NCBI GenBank assembly: GCA_040954595.2 | Contig: CM082586.2 | Location: forward strand, 8,308,001 to 8,372,000 | Direction of reading: 5' to 3' | DNA from: Balanoglossus misakiensis | Taxonomy: Eukaryota; Hemichordata | Length of the DNA stretch: 64,000 nucleotides | Shown here: one piece after another, positions 1-13,358 of the stretch | Layout: each line of letters begins with the position of its first letter | Position numbering within the stretch: the first letter of the stretch is position 1 | Position numbers and translations under genes: made by a program | The notes under the pieces: model-generated | Told to the model about the DNA's origin: nothing | The model's database searches: none | What the model saw: the letters and a program-made list of their open reading frames with translations, nothing else

Positions 1-1468
1 AACAAAATCAAAGTGAGTAAATCGTGTAATTTCTCTCGGGAAATGACGCGTGATTTTTTTGTTAAACGAGCCGTGATCCAGACTAATGTGCCCGTCGAGG
101 CGATAATGATGCCGTTCCACTAGATTAAAAGATACTTTTTGGCTCTCTACCGGCAATCAATGAAGTAATACCACTTGCAGTTTGTACGTTGTTTGTCATG
201 CATGAACAACGTGACCCTCAGCTGGTGATCTGCTCTCCAGAAACTGTGCCGAAACGCGGCTACTTTGAGAAGATGCATTCAGTAGACCACACTGTAATAT
301 GACTCGCCTTTTTGTGCAGACGGTGTATTCAATTGTCAAATTAAATACGCGTTTTCATCAAAAAAAGGCTTTTCGGGGGCTTTCTGAAATCCAAGATCCT
401 GAAAATTCCGAGCAATTGTATCTGGGGCAGGTCAGGTTTTAATACTGTTACATCTGGGAAGGTTCAAATTTGTAATTTCTTTAATCAGGTGTCTTTCAAG
501 GGGAATACAACAATTTAAAATATGTATGAAAAGTAGTGTCAATTTGAAATATTCTCCCACAAAAAACATAGTTGAAAAATCCGCTTTTTTTCGTCTTCAA
601 ATTCCATGTACATGCGTACTGTATGGCTAAGATTAAAGGTCATACATGGTGTGAATAAACCCACTATTGTATCAGTCTTACTCTTAAAGTACTTTTGGAA
701 TATTTAGAGTTCGCAACCATCATTTGAACTAGCCATACTGCAGGCTATCTGTAAAACAAAAGACAGATTTGATGGTCGAACAGACAATTTGACAAGTAAA
801 TACGTTCTAAAACTTTTTATTATTCGCTGAACCAGCACAGGCCAATTCAAACATATGACGATTTCACAGGGCAACTATTTCATGGTCCTGTTCTAAAGGG
901 GAAAAAACATTTGAGTCAACCCAATTCGTAATTTCCCTGAAACCGCGTTTTTAAGCAATCTCGCCCCTTCTCATTATTATCTACAGATCATAATGACACA
1001 AGAGTCCAGCCATGGCAGTATATTCAGTTCACGTCTGATTGTAATAATGAGTTCTTTCCAAACATAGACCGTTAGACGGTGTCCTTGTGATGTGATATGA
1101 TTCATTTAGGCCAAGCAAAATGTATCGTTCGGATAACTTGTCTTGCCGCCATTTTAGTTGCCGATCATGAACTTTCAGAGCTGAATAAATGCAGAAGCTT
1201 CAGAATAAATTCGTGATTTTCAAGAGAATTGATGCGAAAGTAAATAACTCACAAATGATGCGAAATCTGCAGTGGCGTGCATTTGATGACGTCACGTTCT
1301 GCTCCAATCTAGATTTATTTCTCAAACTGAACCAAACACTTAGGGACGTTGGTGTTGAATAGCACAAGCTCAATGAGCGCGGTGAAGTAGATGCTTGAGT
1401 TATTCCGACTGGGATGTGGATGTGAAACTTCGAAGTTCCTTTTGAATCTGATCTTGTTCGTTATTCAG
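1..1468. other. Upstream flank or intron of the GABA-B receptor gene
   Basis: I see no exon, RNA gene or repeat that I can support here. The sequence is AT-rich and stops are frequent in all frames. The next downstream exon opens with an acceptor at 1466-1468 and starts mid-codon, so at least the exons for the large extracellular ligand-binding domain must lie upstream. They are either outside the window or too short to recognise here. Confidence 0.5.
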
Positions 1469-4400
1469 AATTTGACGGATTGAATTGTGACACGTTGACA
1501 TTTGAATCCGCAGATGGCACTGAAGTTCGGGTTGGGATCTATGACCCGTCGTCTCCTGCTGCCATGAAGATCACGTGGTCTGACGATCCGCGAATTCATT
1601 GGAAAGGTAACAGAATGGAGTATTGTATCCTTGGGGGAGCCTTGGACAAATTCATATTTTTCACTTGGGACGTAGGAGTACACAAGAATTCATAATTTTT
1701 ATAAATGCTTTATACGAAATTCATAGGACGACACATTAAGATATACGAGAAATGTTTGCTAGATTTTAGCTATGACGTGTAATGCTGTCACATTCATAAA
1801 CACGATAGAATCATGCATGTTTGATTTCAGTGGCACAAGACAATCTCTGTTTGGTGTGTAGTCATACATCTGTTTAGTTTTCCAACTTATAACCGAGTAA
1901 TATTAAGTGACAAAGAATCACATTTATATTGAATTTACGAAAACTCATTTGCATTTCTTGCAATGAAAAGAGTTGTAAAAATAAAAAAATAGGCTTACTT
2001 TGACCTTCTTTACGAAGGCCATCAATATGCTCTTAATTATCTTTTTAGGCGACAAACCACCAGCAGATCGAGAACAAATAGTTGAACAGTACCAGACCAT
2101 CACGTTTCCATTATTTATTTCCATGGCAACGTTGTCATCGCTGGGTATTCTTCTGGCGATTGGATTTTTATGGTTTAACCTTCGGTATCGCCATCATAGG
2201 TAGGTTCAAAGGTTACGCACGAGATCTCGCGTTAACAAGACCTTGGTCTGGCCACATCACATTTCAGCAGCTTACACTAGGCGTATTATGTATTAAAAAT
2301 GTAAATAATTCATTATTGATAAGTGGCTTCAAAATCTACAAAAAAACTGTTATCAATGTCTGTACTTTAGTATATTTATGTTTTTGTAGGTTTATCAAGA
2401 TGTCAAGTCCATATATGAATAATTTTATATTATTTGGCTGCATCTTAGCATACATATCCATCATATTGTCTGGCATTGACACCAGTTTAGTGACTGACTC
2501 CAAATTTTTGCTAATACACAAGGTAAGTGAATGTTGTGATATTGCCGTCAAGGAAAAATGTTTACCGAAAAACGAGTCGATAATCGCGAAAATAGTATGC
2601 TTAGGAAATGTGTATGCCAATCCCATATCTGTCCACTATTGGCGCAGTGAATGTTGGAGATAAATTCATATGTTATTACTGAGGCTTAACTGACCCTGAG
2701 GTGTTTAGAATCCCTGTGCCTTATTAAGGGAACCACTGGATACCCATTTGATTTCTCTGGAGAACATACTGGAAGTACATGTACTGGAAATCAGTGCATG
2801 GTTTCTTATCAACAGCCGTATTAAAAGAGAACACTTTTAGTAAACATATTTGAAAGGGACATAGTTGTCTTAAATCTAACAATTTTCCTCCACAAATCAA
2901 ACAAGTCTCTGTCGTTTTCTATAAACTCAAATGTAACGTTAAGGCCACACTTCTTCCAGTAACTACACGATGATGACGACCGCCATGTTTATTTTCCACT
3001 TCTCAGGTGAATGCTTGGGTGTTGGCCATAAGTTTCTCTCTAGCCTTCGGTGCAATGTTTAGTAAAACATGGAGAGTTCATAAAATATTCACAAATAAAA
3101 AATTGGAGAAACGGGTGAGTTGAATTCTTCACAGCATGACATGTTTTATTGCAGCATTGGGTGTTGCGTGAAATCTTTAACTGTAATTCTTTGAGAGCCA
3201 TCAACCGTGCCAACACATATTTTGTCTGCACTTACAATAACAGTGTATTGTTGACATATCAATATTAGTTAACAAGAGAGGTTTTTCCTGATTGGTAACG
3301 TTAATACCGACACATGGTTCTTGTAAGTGTCAACGTTGATGGCGCTGCATTATAAACTGCAGCCCCATGTGAACGTGACTTCAGTCATGCAATACTATTA
3401 ATTGTGATTTGGTTAAGTGAGTCAAATATTCGTTCACCAAGCTGGAATAGTTCATGATTGTTGTAAGATAATAAAGAAGCTATTATGCGAATGTAAAATT
3501 TCCTAAGTGATGCTGTGCATGACGTAAGCACACAAACAGCGTGTCAGGGTTCATGAAATGTCAGAGTAATAACAACGGTTCTGTATTTCTAGGTGATTAA
3601 AGACATGCAGTTATTCGGTATGGTCGGAATGTTAGTCCTTCTTGACGTTTTTGTCTTAACGTTGTGGGAGGTCGTTGACCCCTTGACGTTAACGAAAGTT
3701 TCAGGGCCACAACAGGTTAGTGAGTATATCATTTGGATTAGTAGCCATAGCAACGCGTCTCGTTGTGTGACTGATCGAGATGGCGGATTATATTTGGTAT
3801 TTAGAAAAAAAACATCGGAGGTTGGATATATTCCTCAGTTGAACTAGCCAACTTGACGAAGATATTAATGAAACGTACGTTTCTCGTGCAATGTATTTAA
3901 GTCTCCATTTCTACCAAGGTTACTATTCACGGAATATGGATTCTTTCCAGTCAGAAAATGACCATCACACTTTGCAGCCTTCGTTTCTGGCAGTTTCAAG
4001 CCTTGGTTAGAATCCGGTCACTTGGTTTAATTTGGCACGTCGAAGTGACTGATTTCCTTTATCGTAATTTCACCTGTAATTAGGATTTATCTGGTTATGC
4101 CATGGTTTTCCGTTTGATTACAGGATGATCCCACGGATAGCGATATAGTCATCGCGCCAGTGTGGATAGAATGTCATTCCCGACAAACCATGTATTGGCT
4201 GGGGGCACTATACGCAATTAAAGGTTAGTACAGCAGATTACGTAGGCACGTGTTTGCATGAAGAGAGCGGTCAGCAATGTATATACCAAATTGCAGACTG
4301 ATTCCTTCGATTTTGCTATACAGAGGTTGAGGTGGAGAGAGAGAGAGAGGTGGGGGGGGGGAAGCGTACAATATATATATGAGTCAAAGACATAATTTTA

Positions 4401-6942
4401 CAGATTTGTGTCATAGTAAAGTTCAAATTTGGAAAACATATATAGGTGAAACCATCATAGTAATGTCTTATGAAAACGTCATTGCAAGAATTGAAGTATC
4501 CCTCACAATATTGGGGACGCTCGTCCATCTTTTCTCATTTTGGTGAGAGTGAAAAAGTGCAGCAGTGTCGTGTACATTGGTAGTCATAACAAGATTATGT
4601 TGATTCGTGTCTGTTTGTCTGGTATTGTCTTGTCTTGCCTTGTCCGTATCTGTTCGTGTGTTTGTTTATTGTTTGTTTGTTTGTTAGTTCGCCGGCAATG
4701 TTCACGACCAAATGCTTATAGGTAACATCTATTTTACAGGTCTTCTTCTAATATTCGGAGCCTTCCTGGCATGGGAAACAAGAAATGTTACTGTTGCCGC
4801 CCTCAACGACTCCAAATATATCGGTTAGTGAACGATTCCATGTCCACGATATCTCCTAAATCGTGATGACTTGCTTAAGACTATCATAAAACATGTCACT
4901 ATATGACAGTCTCCGGAAAAGGTACATTTCAGCCACACTTAGATAAAATCAAGTTAAGGCTTATTCATAAGAGGCAAACCAAGTATGGTAGCAAATTCAA
5001 ACTCAAAAACAACATGTACATGTATACTTGTTTTTGTGATATTGGACAGGGAAGTTTCATTGAATAGTCATGGCATTTAATATATTTACTAAAATCAAAA
5101 ATACTGATTGTCTTTATAGGTACCAGTGTATATAACGTTGTAATATTATCCTTTGTTGGTGTGGCTGTGTCTCTTATCATGAACGACCAGGTGGACGCTT
5201 CCTACGTTCTTATATCAATGTTCATATTCTTTGCTACTACTCTTACGCAGTGCATGGTTTTTGTGCCTAAGGTACGTCAGCTATATGTTTATATTTTAAT
5301 GAACAGTCACAATCAGAGGTTGTTAATATGTTTGTGTATACCCACCTGCCAGTAAACTCAATTAAAGTGACCACTCTACGTTCGAAAGTAAAATCATGAA
5401 AATAATTTTAAAAAATGGTATAGCTATTGGGGCTTTAAAGTGTTCCTGACTACACAACCAGGTTTAGTTGCCATTAAATAGATAGTATAGATCCATAAAT
5501 AGTATACGGAATGGTTCATACCAACTCAAGATTTTCCGACACTAAATTTATAGGTAGCCCCCCGCCCCCCACCCCCCACCCCCCTACAAAGTTTTATGTG
5601 TGATGTATCTGCTTCTATTATGGACGCGATGTAATTAATGTTGCACGAGTCAGCTGTTAAATCACCAGATAAAATGGTTATGTTTGCCAATTTTTGTGCA
5701 GCATGATTTTACCAATCAACTTTGTAGAAGTTTATTAGATTCAGCAAACGACTGTATATCTTTCAAAATGTGAGTTCGTTTACGGCTTATGTTTTCCATT
5801 GTTTTGTAATGGTCAGATCAAAGGTCGAAATGAAGTTCAACCTTCAGGGACAATGCTGACAGCTACTTGGAAAGATTCGTCAGAGACACAGAAAGCAAAA
5901 CATGACAAAGAGAAAAAGATTACCGAGATGACAGATGAAATACGCAGATTAAAAGAACGACAGACCGTGGTAAGTTTAAGTATAGTTGGTATGCCTGATG
6001 CTTTGGTTTCGAGGCAATGATAAATAGCTTGCTTTGCCTAACTTCCATGCACTGTGTCTGTTACATTATACAACAGTGATCCTTGTGGTTCACGGTCCTA
6101 AACACATGCGCAACAAATTCTGGGATGATTGAATAGAAACATTTGGAAATGCTAAGGTGTGCCATGGTGGAGTTATGAACATGCTATTGGGTTTAGAGGG
6201 GAAACTAACGCTGGGATTAATATTGTGATAAAAATATGTCTTCCCGGCGAAATCTGAGACAAACGTTGACCGTTTAAGAATGTTTCGGGTTGTTTGCGCG
6301 GGACAACAGTTACGTTTTTCTGTTGATCATGGTGCACTTGGTGCGCCCAGATTCTGATGATGAAGGCGCCTTTAATATAAAAGGCATAGTTCCAACGTCA
6401 GTTTCCCCTCTATCTATTGCACATACATCACTTCTATCAATGTCATACTTTCACACTTTTCATAGAAATTCTCAAAACTTTTCGCCCCTTTTGCTGACCT
6501 TTACTCATAACTATCACCGAGTACGTCTCTAATAAAATCACGGTGGGTCTACAGACTAATGATAGTGAGGTTGGTTGATGATAATGGATGTTTCTTACGA
6601 AAAAAGGGTTCAACGTACAGTCACTTGCATCTCGTTCAAACCACCTGGTTTAAGACACATGGTCACAAATACCTGAAAAAAAGACCCAGATCCAGATAAC
6701 AAACTAGTCTTGTTTGAATAATCTGCTAACTTTAGATTATGTGTTTATTCTGACAGTATGAAGATCGCATACATGAGTTAGAAACGTTATTACAAGAAAG
6801 AAACAAAACCGCCAACAACTCTGTCACCGATGTTCACCAATCAAGTGCAGAGGAATCCAAAGAAACTGACGCATGCGCAGTAGCCGCTGACAATGTGAAA
6901 AACGACGCCACGGTATCTCCAAAGGATATTGAGAGCTCATAG
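1469..6942 (+). CDS. GABBR2: GABA-B receptor subunit 2-like, 3' ten exons
   Basis: A class C G-protein-coupled receptor for GABA, acting at the plasma membrane as an obligate heterodimer in the vertebrate family. Exons: 1469-1606, 2049-2199, 2390-2522, 3007-3114, 3593-3715, 4124-4223, 4740-4823, 5120-5271, 5817-5969, 6757-6942. All junctions are GT-AG and the phases agree, giving 441 residues to a TAG stop. The first exon is the end of the extracellular domain (motif YDPSS). Exons 2-8 hold the seven membrane segments, with family hallmarks [35 protein letters not shown] and NDSKYIG; these match subunit 2 better than subunit 1. The last two exons form a short charged cytoplasmic coiled coil ([27 protein letters not shown]) as used for subunit pairing. 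The tail is much shorter than in vertebrate GABBR2. The N-terminal ligand domain is not in the window. Subunit 2 versus an invertebrate-specific paralogue is inferred from motifs. Confidence 0.9.
5553..5586. repeat. C-rich low-complexity tract in a GABBR intron
   Basis: Runs of five to six C separated by single A or G residues lie in the intron between receptor exons 8 and 9. On the minus strand this is several G-runs of at least five, a composition able to form a G-quadruplex. A GA/G tract at about 4340-4363 in another intron of the same gene is similar low-complexity DNA. Confidence 0.6.
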
Positions 6943-8920
6943 TAAAATGCTTTTGGCGAGGTTTAAACTCAGCACAATGCAGTGGTTGAATATAATAGAA
7001 AAGGGCAGTCTGTTCCAGGTTTCATTTTGAAATAATAAAAGAATATAGGGAAGAGATCTTCAGGGGTAGGAAAGTTGTTACGGGGAATCTGACTCGCTTG
7101 GCGTAGCTCGAGGTGATCGGGAACTTGAATTGGAACCCATGGCTAAAAACTCAAGCGGAGACCTAAGACGTCAGTTATCTTCAATGCCATGTGCGAGACA
7201 GCAACATGAATCTGACAGTAACTATTTAAGAACATATCGTAGCTGATTAACTATTCATGGGAACTACACACCAGCATGGAGCCTCCAGGACTTCTCCTAC
7301 TGCAGTCTTTTCCTCCCTTTTTGCGTGTTGTTTGCAAAACATGGAGCTTTGGTGAGAAGTTTTCCGATTAACACCCATGCATCGTTGGGCGCGTCCCTTA
7401 CAATGAGTCATGCACGGCTAAGAATCCTCTAGTGGTGGTATCCCACGCGCCACCATTATGGTTACGTAATACAAATGTATGATTTATTTTTTGCGATAAA
7501 GAGCGTGAATATGCCGACCAAGTCACCGTCTTTTGACATATTTTTATATAAATATTCCATACATATTAATCCTGTTGTGAAGCCACGTGGAACAATTTAG
7601 AATTCCAAATTAAAGACTTACTGATTTGATTCCTAGATTCAAGACAAACTCCATATATACCGTTGGAGATTGACGGCCGTTCTAAACTCACCCTACCCAC
7701 TCTTCATTCCCACACTACAAATTACTTTGTTCCGTGCAATCCACAAATTGACATCGATTGAAAATATACCCAATATCTTTTCAGAACTTAGTGGGCGGTC
7801 TGAACTTTACATGTTCGACGTTTCTTTGTATAAACACATCATCGACATTGTCTCCACTGTTCCCTATTGATTCATATCCAAGCTTTTTGCAAGGCTGGAC
7901 CTACCATAGCATCTACCACCCCGTCAATCTTTCACAAGATTCGAGTTACATGACACGATTAAAATACAAAAAGCATTTTACAAAATTGATTATTTATTAA
8001 CCAAGTCATTTAAGTTGCGTCGAATTTTGACTGCAGGGAGGCCTGGTATAAAGTGGTTAAAGTTTGACGTTCGAGAATCAGTTTCCAGCAATGAATTGTA
8101 TATCATCGGCTGAATTATATATATGCAATGTATGTTCACGTGTAATTTCGAGTTTAGACAAATTGTAATATCCGGAAATATTACAATAGTCGATCATAAC
8201 AATCCATGCACGGTTCAATCTAGCAGAATTCCACATAACGGTAAGTAGTAGTTTCAACTAACTAAGGTTTTGGGCTTTGTCCATTGAGTTAGGAACTATC
8301 CATCATTACGTTATATCTAAACAAGTTAAAAACTTCCTGCAACATAAATCTCACCGAATAAATGTATACGAAATGAATTCTTATTTTTTGCGCAAATCCC
8401 GCCGACGTCACAGAACTTGGCAGCTACAGAAATTGATTGGCCAAGTTCATCACCTAAGTAAAGAAACACGGCTAAGAGCCAAGATCATTTGAATTTCTTT
8501 AGTGATAAATACTTGTAATTGTTATATTATCAGAAATATGTTCTCGATCTATCGGGGGATGTATTCATCTGACGATAGTTGTACATTGAAATACACTTTC
8601 CTCGGGAGATTGTACGTGTTTTCTGCACCAAGCACAAATCATGACTGTAATGTATTCATTTTTAATTCACATGAGGATTATATATAATCCAATAGAATTA
8701 AAAAAGCGTTCACTTTGGTAAGTTATTTAATTTTCAATGGGTTTGTAAATTCATTCAGTTTTTATTAAATTACAATAAATTGTAAATACTGTTGCACTGA
8801 TTGCTCTGTGTCTTGTGTTCTGTATTATTGTTCAGCAAATGATTTTAGCTGTCTTTGTCACTCTGTTGTAAAGGTGTAGTCGACCGGACTTATCGAGACA
8901 GAGTGAAGAAATTGAATTAA
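6943..8920. other. 3' UTR and intergenic DNA after the GABA-B receptor gene
   Basis: No coding exon is supported. The receptor 3' UTR must start here. Possible poly(A) signals are AATAATAAA-like sequence near 7031 and an AATAAA at about 8774, the latter followed by GT-rich DNA. The open frames at 7670-8000 and 8277-8687 show no recognisable protein and lack splice context. Confidence 0.45.
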
Positions 8921-9080
8921 AGGTATACGGTCACCTATGGAAAATTAGCTGTACAGTAGTTACCATGATTTTCAGTGGGTGTCATGCGAAAAATGAGCGC
9001 CACCATATGTTCTTTAGAACGCTCAAATACGCCATTCAGCCATATATGGGCGTATGTAAATTGAAGATGACTGTATACAT
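8921..9080 (+). mobile_element. Short inverted-repeat element, copy 1 (AGGTATACGGTCACC family)
   Basis: A diverged copy of the element at 21081-21266. It opens with AGGTATACGGTCACC and closes with a decayed inverted copy ending near 9080. The interior shares ACCATATGTTCTTTAGAAC and CAGCCATATATGGGC with the second copy. No coding capacity; a miniature inverted-repeat transposable element (MITE). It lies just upstream of the kinase gene. Confidence 0.75.
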
Positions 9081-9186
9081 TGTACCTTTAACACTGTCGA
9101 ACGCACAAAGAAATGTGGTAAAAATCGCGAATCGAACTCTGCTTGAACAGTACTTTCTGACGTCACATCATAGTGGTTCCACGAGA

Positions 9187-9204
9187 TGTGCATGCGCGCG
9201 CATC
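9187..9204 (+). promoter_or_regulatory. Possible NRF1-like site upstream of the kinase gene
   Basis: TGTGCATGCGCGCGCATC resembles the NRF1 consensus (YGCGCAYGCGCR), common in TATA-less promoters. It sits about 200 bp before the first supported kinase coding sequence. Function is inferred from the motif only. Confidence 0.25.
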
Positions 9205-9402
9205 ACCTGGTCAATGGCCAAGTCGCGTTTTTTGGCGACGTGAAAGTACGCGATATCTACGACGCACAATGGCATTACGAAAACAGAGGGCTTTGCCTAT
9301 TATCTTCGGCGACTGCTGTGGTTTGAAGCGAGACAGCAGTTGCCCTCTCGATGGAAAAGTTGAAACTATCGGAAAAGAATTTCTGTTCAGATCATATTGT
9401 AA

Positions 9403-11082
9403 ATTGAAGTCACGGCAGAGAAGACAAAGCCGGCCGCGGCCAGTAAGGCTGCGGTGGCGCCGGGTCCTGTGGCCAGTACATCCTCCAGTTCACCTGTGAT
9501 AATACGCTCCAAAGCCACCGCTGAACAGATATTGGCCTACAGTGGATATCGTCTGGGAAGAACGCTGGGCGACGGCGCCTATGCTAAGGTATCTCAATAC
9601 TTTCATGAATATTAGGCTTTTAGAACTTTTCTTGCCCGACTTGAAGGAAAAACTGCGAACAGCATTAATTTTTTTTGGTCAAACCACGGGCCCGAGATTG
9701 GATTTTTTCACGCATTTGGCATTTCCCAGGTCCCAATATTTTTTTCTTTGCAGTAACTCGTCCCGTAAACATAGGTTAAATGTTTTCAGTCTTGACCACC
9801 ACTTCAAGCTTTGAAAGTACTTATTGACCTTTACTTAGATACATATTGTACAGCTACAAATTGCAGTTGCTGCGTGATCATCTTTCTTGTGCACATTTCT
9901 GTATTTTTATTTATCCCCATTATTGAATTCGTAACTTTTTCGTTGTGGGCTATAATTAAGTATCTGTCGTGTCTTATTAATATTGAATATGCGAACATTA
10001 AATTCATTCGTTGTAGTTCATTTTATGTTTTTGTTACTATTATTGTTAATTTGAAGGCATGTTGTCAATGTTACACTTCTTAACGGCGCCTGGGATGGCG
10101 CCGTGAATGATGATGATCGTCACTATCGTGGAAGGGCACCGGAGATAGGCATGATCAGTAAAACAAGCGGTTATTGACAAATTATGAAACTGACAGCGAC
10201 CAAAAATTAAAGGACGGCCAACTTAGGATATGCTTTGCCGTTGTTAACGTTCAAGCAACGCTGGTTCTATACTTTCCCTCAATCTTTTAACTTCTCGCTT
10301 TTATCATTCAGGTCAAAGAAGCGTGGTCGGCGAAACACAACAAGTACGTGGCCGTCAAGATCGTCACTCGTCGCCTTGCTCCAGAAGATTTCAGAAACAA
10401 ATTTCTGCCACGAGAGTTAGACATCATTCGTCATATACGCCATCCCAATTTGGTTCGCATCTACGCACTTCTGAACCACGAGGAGAAAGTGTGCATTGTG
10501 ATGGAGAAGGCGAGTCGCGGTGACTTGCTGGACAACATCAAAAAACGCGGTCATCTCAATGAAAATGCCGGCAGGAATTTGTTTCGCCAGCTCGTTGACG
10601 GGGTTATGTATCTGCACGGAAAAAACATCGTTCACCGTGATCTGAAATGCGAAAACCTCCTTATCTTTGAATCTGCAGTTCTCAAGATTGCCGACTTCGG
10701 TTTTGCCCGAACGGTGACGAACGGCACCCTCAGCGACACATTCTGTGGATCTGCCGCCTACGCGCCACCAGAAATACTGCAAGGGATTCCGTACCACCCG
10801 AAAAGCGCCGAGGCGTGGAGTTTAGGGATCATCCTCTACATCATGTTAGTTGGCATGATGCCCTATGATGACCACGACGTCAAAGCAATGATCAAAACGC
10901 AGCTCAACTGTAAACTCGGCTTCCCCGATAAGAAGAATTTGAGCACAGCGGCTAAAAACCTGATCTATTGGATGCTGGACTGCGATCCTGATAAACGCCC
11001 CACACCTGAATGCATTCTCGAAACTGATTGGATGGCCGTAGCAGTCAATGAACCTCAAACCGTGCCACCACGTGCTTCATAA
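9403..11082 (+). CDS. Testis-specific serine/threonine kinase-like protein (TSSK family)
   Basis: Protein kinase of the TSSK branch of the CAMK group; family members act in sperm development. Exon 1 (supported to 9588) carries GYRLGRTLGDGAYAKV, the glycine loop; exon 2 (10312-11082) carries the rest: VAVK lysine, HRDLKCENLL catalytic loop, DFGFAR, FCGSAAYAPPEILQGIPY activation segment, and a TAA-type end. Exon 2 encodes 256 residues. The FLPRELDI and GIPY(H)PK signatures fit TSSKs. Oddities: the APE motif reads PPE, and the usual D-I-W-S-L-G reads E-A-W-S-L-G. No in-frame ATG exists between the stop at 9400-9402 and the glycine loop, so the start must lie in an upstream exon or there is a frameshift: an ATG at 9269 opens a different frame through 9499. 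The gene start is therefore uncertain. Catalytic residues K, D and DFG are present, so activity is possible. Confidence 0.85.
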
Positions 11083-11621
11083 TTCTCCATGCTATAGGCG
11101 GGCAACGCGTAATAAGTTGAACTGATGAAACCAGCAAACGCGTTATTAACTGTAAGATCCCGTAATTGCGAAGTTCATCACAACCAACAATGTCATGAAA
11201 CATCAACAAAATAAAATCTAAAAATTGAAAAAAAATTGACGTTGTCTTCATCATTCCCCCTTGTGCCATTTCAAGATGTTTTGCAAATCCAGCTATTTTT
11301 TTTTCTAACACTGCAGTCGCTTGACGCATCATATGTACACGGGACAGGATATCTCTCACCATTATGATATCGCTTGTCCACTTGGTCATTGTGTAAACCC
11401 GTAGTGAAAGTTTATATACCTGGCCACTTTCTCTTGTTGTGGAAGAAAACCCTGTTATAAGATATGTAGATAACGCCTACTCTTGTTCGAATTCACAGTA
11501 CACATGGCTCATAAATTTTACCTTAGACTAACATCATCCTGAAAAGGAAACACTTTTCGGTGAAAAAAGTGACCAACCATTTCGTTGACATGGTCATGTG
11601 AGAGAAGCAATATCTGTTTTC

Positions 11622-11728
11622 GTTCTCCGTAAAGAGATTGTAGCGCGTGGATAATTCTAAGCTAGCTAGGGAGTCTGACTGGCTGCCAGTCCCCCTAGCT
11701 AGGTTAACTACAATCTCTGTACGGAGAA
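11622..11728. repeat. Imperfect hairpin repeat of about 107 bp
   Basis: The left arm begins GTTCTCCGTAAAGAGATTGTAG and the right arm ends CTACAATCTCTGTACGGAGAA. A second palindrome (CTAGCTAGGG / CCCTAGCTAG and CTGGCTGCCAG) lies in the middle. It looks like a tiny MITE; it directly abuts the next element. Confidence 0.6.
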
Positions 11729-11740
11729 TACTAGACTCTA

Positions 11741-13358
11741 AAGGCCGAGTTACACGAGGCAACTCGGTAGGCAACTCGGTGGGCAACTCGACGCGCAACG
11801 CCAGTCGCGACGCTACATCGAACAGTTACACGGGGCGACTCGACTGGCAACTAGCTGCGCGTAAACAGTGGCTGCGCATGTGCAGTCGCCTCAGTAGCCG
11901 ATCGACAATTCAATCTTTATTCGATATTATGCATAAATATTTGGTGGTTATTCTGGCAACAGCATGCATATATTATTCTTGTCATTTAGCTGATCAACCT
12001 GGTCATCTGACCGAGTATTTTTTCTTGAAAAAAAAAAAAAGTTTGCGAATTTCAACTGCATACAATACGTATACTTTCTCCACCATGTATTACTATTGAC
12101 ATAATAAACTAACTAGTATCGCACTTCAACAGTATCCTCATCAATAAAAACATTTTTTGTTCTCAGTTAGCAGGTAATATGCAAGTCTATATCAGTATTA
12201 AAAGAAAAAAAACTAGCTTGGGCGCTTAATTTAATTGATGAATACGGATTTTTTAATCGTGATACCACATTAGGCAAAATTTAAACGTTACTTAATATTT
12301 TTTAATAGAACAGGAGTAACTTAAGTTTAATTTAATTTTATATAAAATGTACTTGAAACCAGGTATTATTTTATAAAAGATCAACCGGCGAGTTTAAATC
12401 CTTTTAAGACAGGGGAGTAGATTATGGGGAAATTGAAGAAAGTTGCGCAATTTAACATTATGATTACTGAATTATCAAACTGCACATCATATAAATGTGT
12501 GAAAAATGCGGAGCCAAAAGTCGTGCCAATCTGTAAAAACGTTATAGATAATATACAAAATTCGTGTTTCGAAATACAGTGAAAGTAATAACAAAGCAAG
12601 TGAGACTTTTCATTGTAGAATAACGAAGTATATTTTTAAGAAGAAATGTATTGATTGAAAGATTTGTTTGTATGTAAAATTATACAAATATAACTAAATT
12701 TGTATTTATAAGTTGACATGACCGGGCGAAATAGACACGTGTTTTGCCCAAAAAGATATATGATGTACACTGGCTGTGTAAGAACTCTTGAACTGTGGGC
12801 GATAATCATAAGCTGGCGTTTTATTATTCTGAAATTCGGTTACGTTATTTGGTTGCGGTACCCCAAAAATCGGAAATGCAATCAATGTCGAGTCAATCAT
12901 CATAACCATTTTCGCGGAACTGAATAGTAGTTTATTTTTTATACCATCACTGGCAAGATAATTAGTTAAAAGTTTCTTTAACAAAACTTGAGTTTAAATT
13001 GAAATATTAAACTATAAATACATACAAATATCCGATTTCATAGCAAATACTTATTCCCCAATATTTTCGGAAGTCTACAGGTCTACAGTCTGTAGTTCCT
13101 GGTTCGGAAAATAACAAATAAACACCATTTTTGCATGTGCAGATGTCAAAATTTATGTGGTAACGCGGGGCAACCGATTGCGCGTCAGGCAACTCGTCGC
13201 CCGAAAATCCGACATGACGGATTTCGAGGCGACGTCGCCAGACGCGTTCCATTGAGGCGACTTCATCATACACACGAGGCAACTCACCGAGCAACTCGGG
13301 TTGCGCGTCGAGTTGCCTACCGAGTTGCCTGCCGAGTTGCCTCGTGTAACTCGGCCTT
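11741..13358. mobile_element. Non-autonomous DNA transposon, 1.6 kb, 59-bp terminal inverted repeats
   Basis: The left end (11741-11799) and right end (13300-13358) are 59-bp inverted repeats with two mismatches, starting AAGGCCGAGTTACACGAGGC. Both ends are flanked by TA, the likely target duplication. The termini contain three tandem units of the type GGCAACTCGGT, and GC-rich subterminal sequence with the same GGCGACTCG theme lies just inside both ends. The interior (about 12000-13130) is AT-rich and holds no transposase that I recognise. The open frame at 11647-12099 is a by-product of the repeated end. Superfamily is unresolved; TA flanks allow a Tc1/mariner-type source. Confidence 0.8.

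Noticed and set aside
2082-2663. 193-codon plus-strand frame overlapping the GABA-B receptor
   Set aside because: It reads through an intron. The true exons 2049-2199 and 2390-2522 have receptor motifs and proper splice sites.
11647-12099. 150-codon plus-strand frame
   Set aside because: It runs across a hairpin repeat and the repeated end of a transposon and has no recognisable domain.
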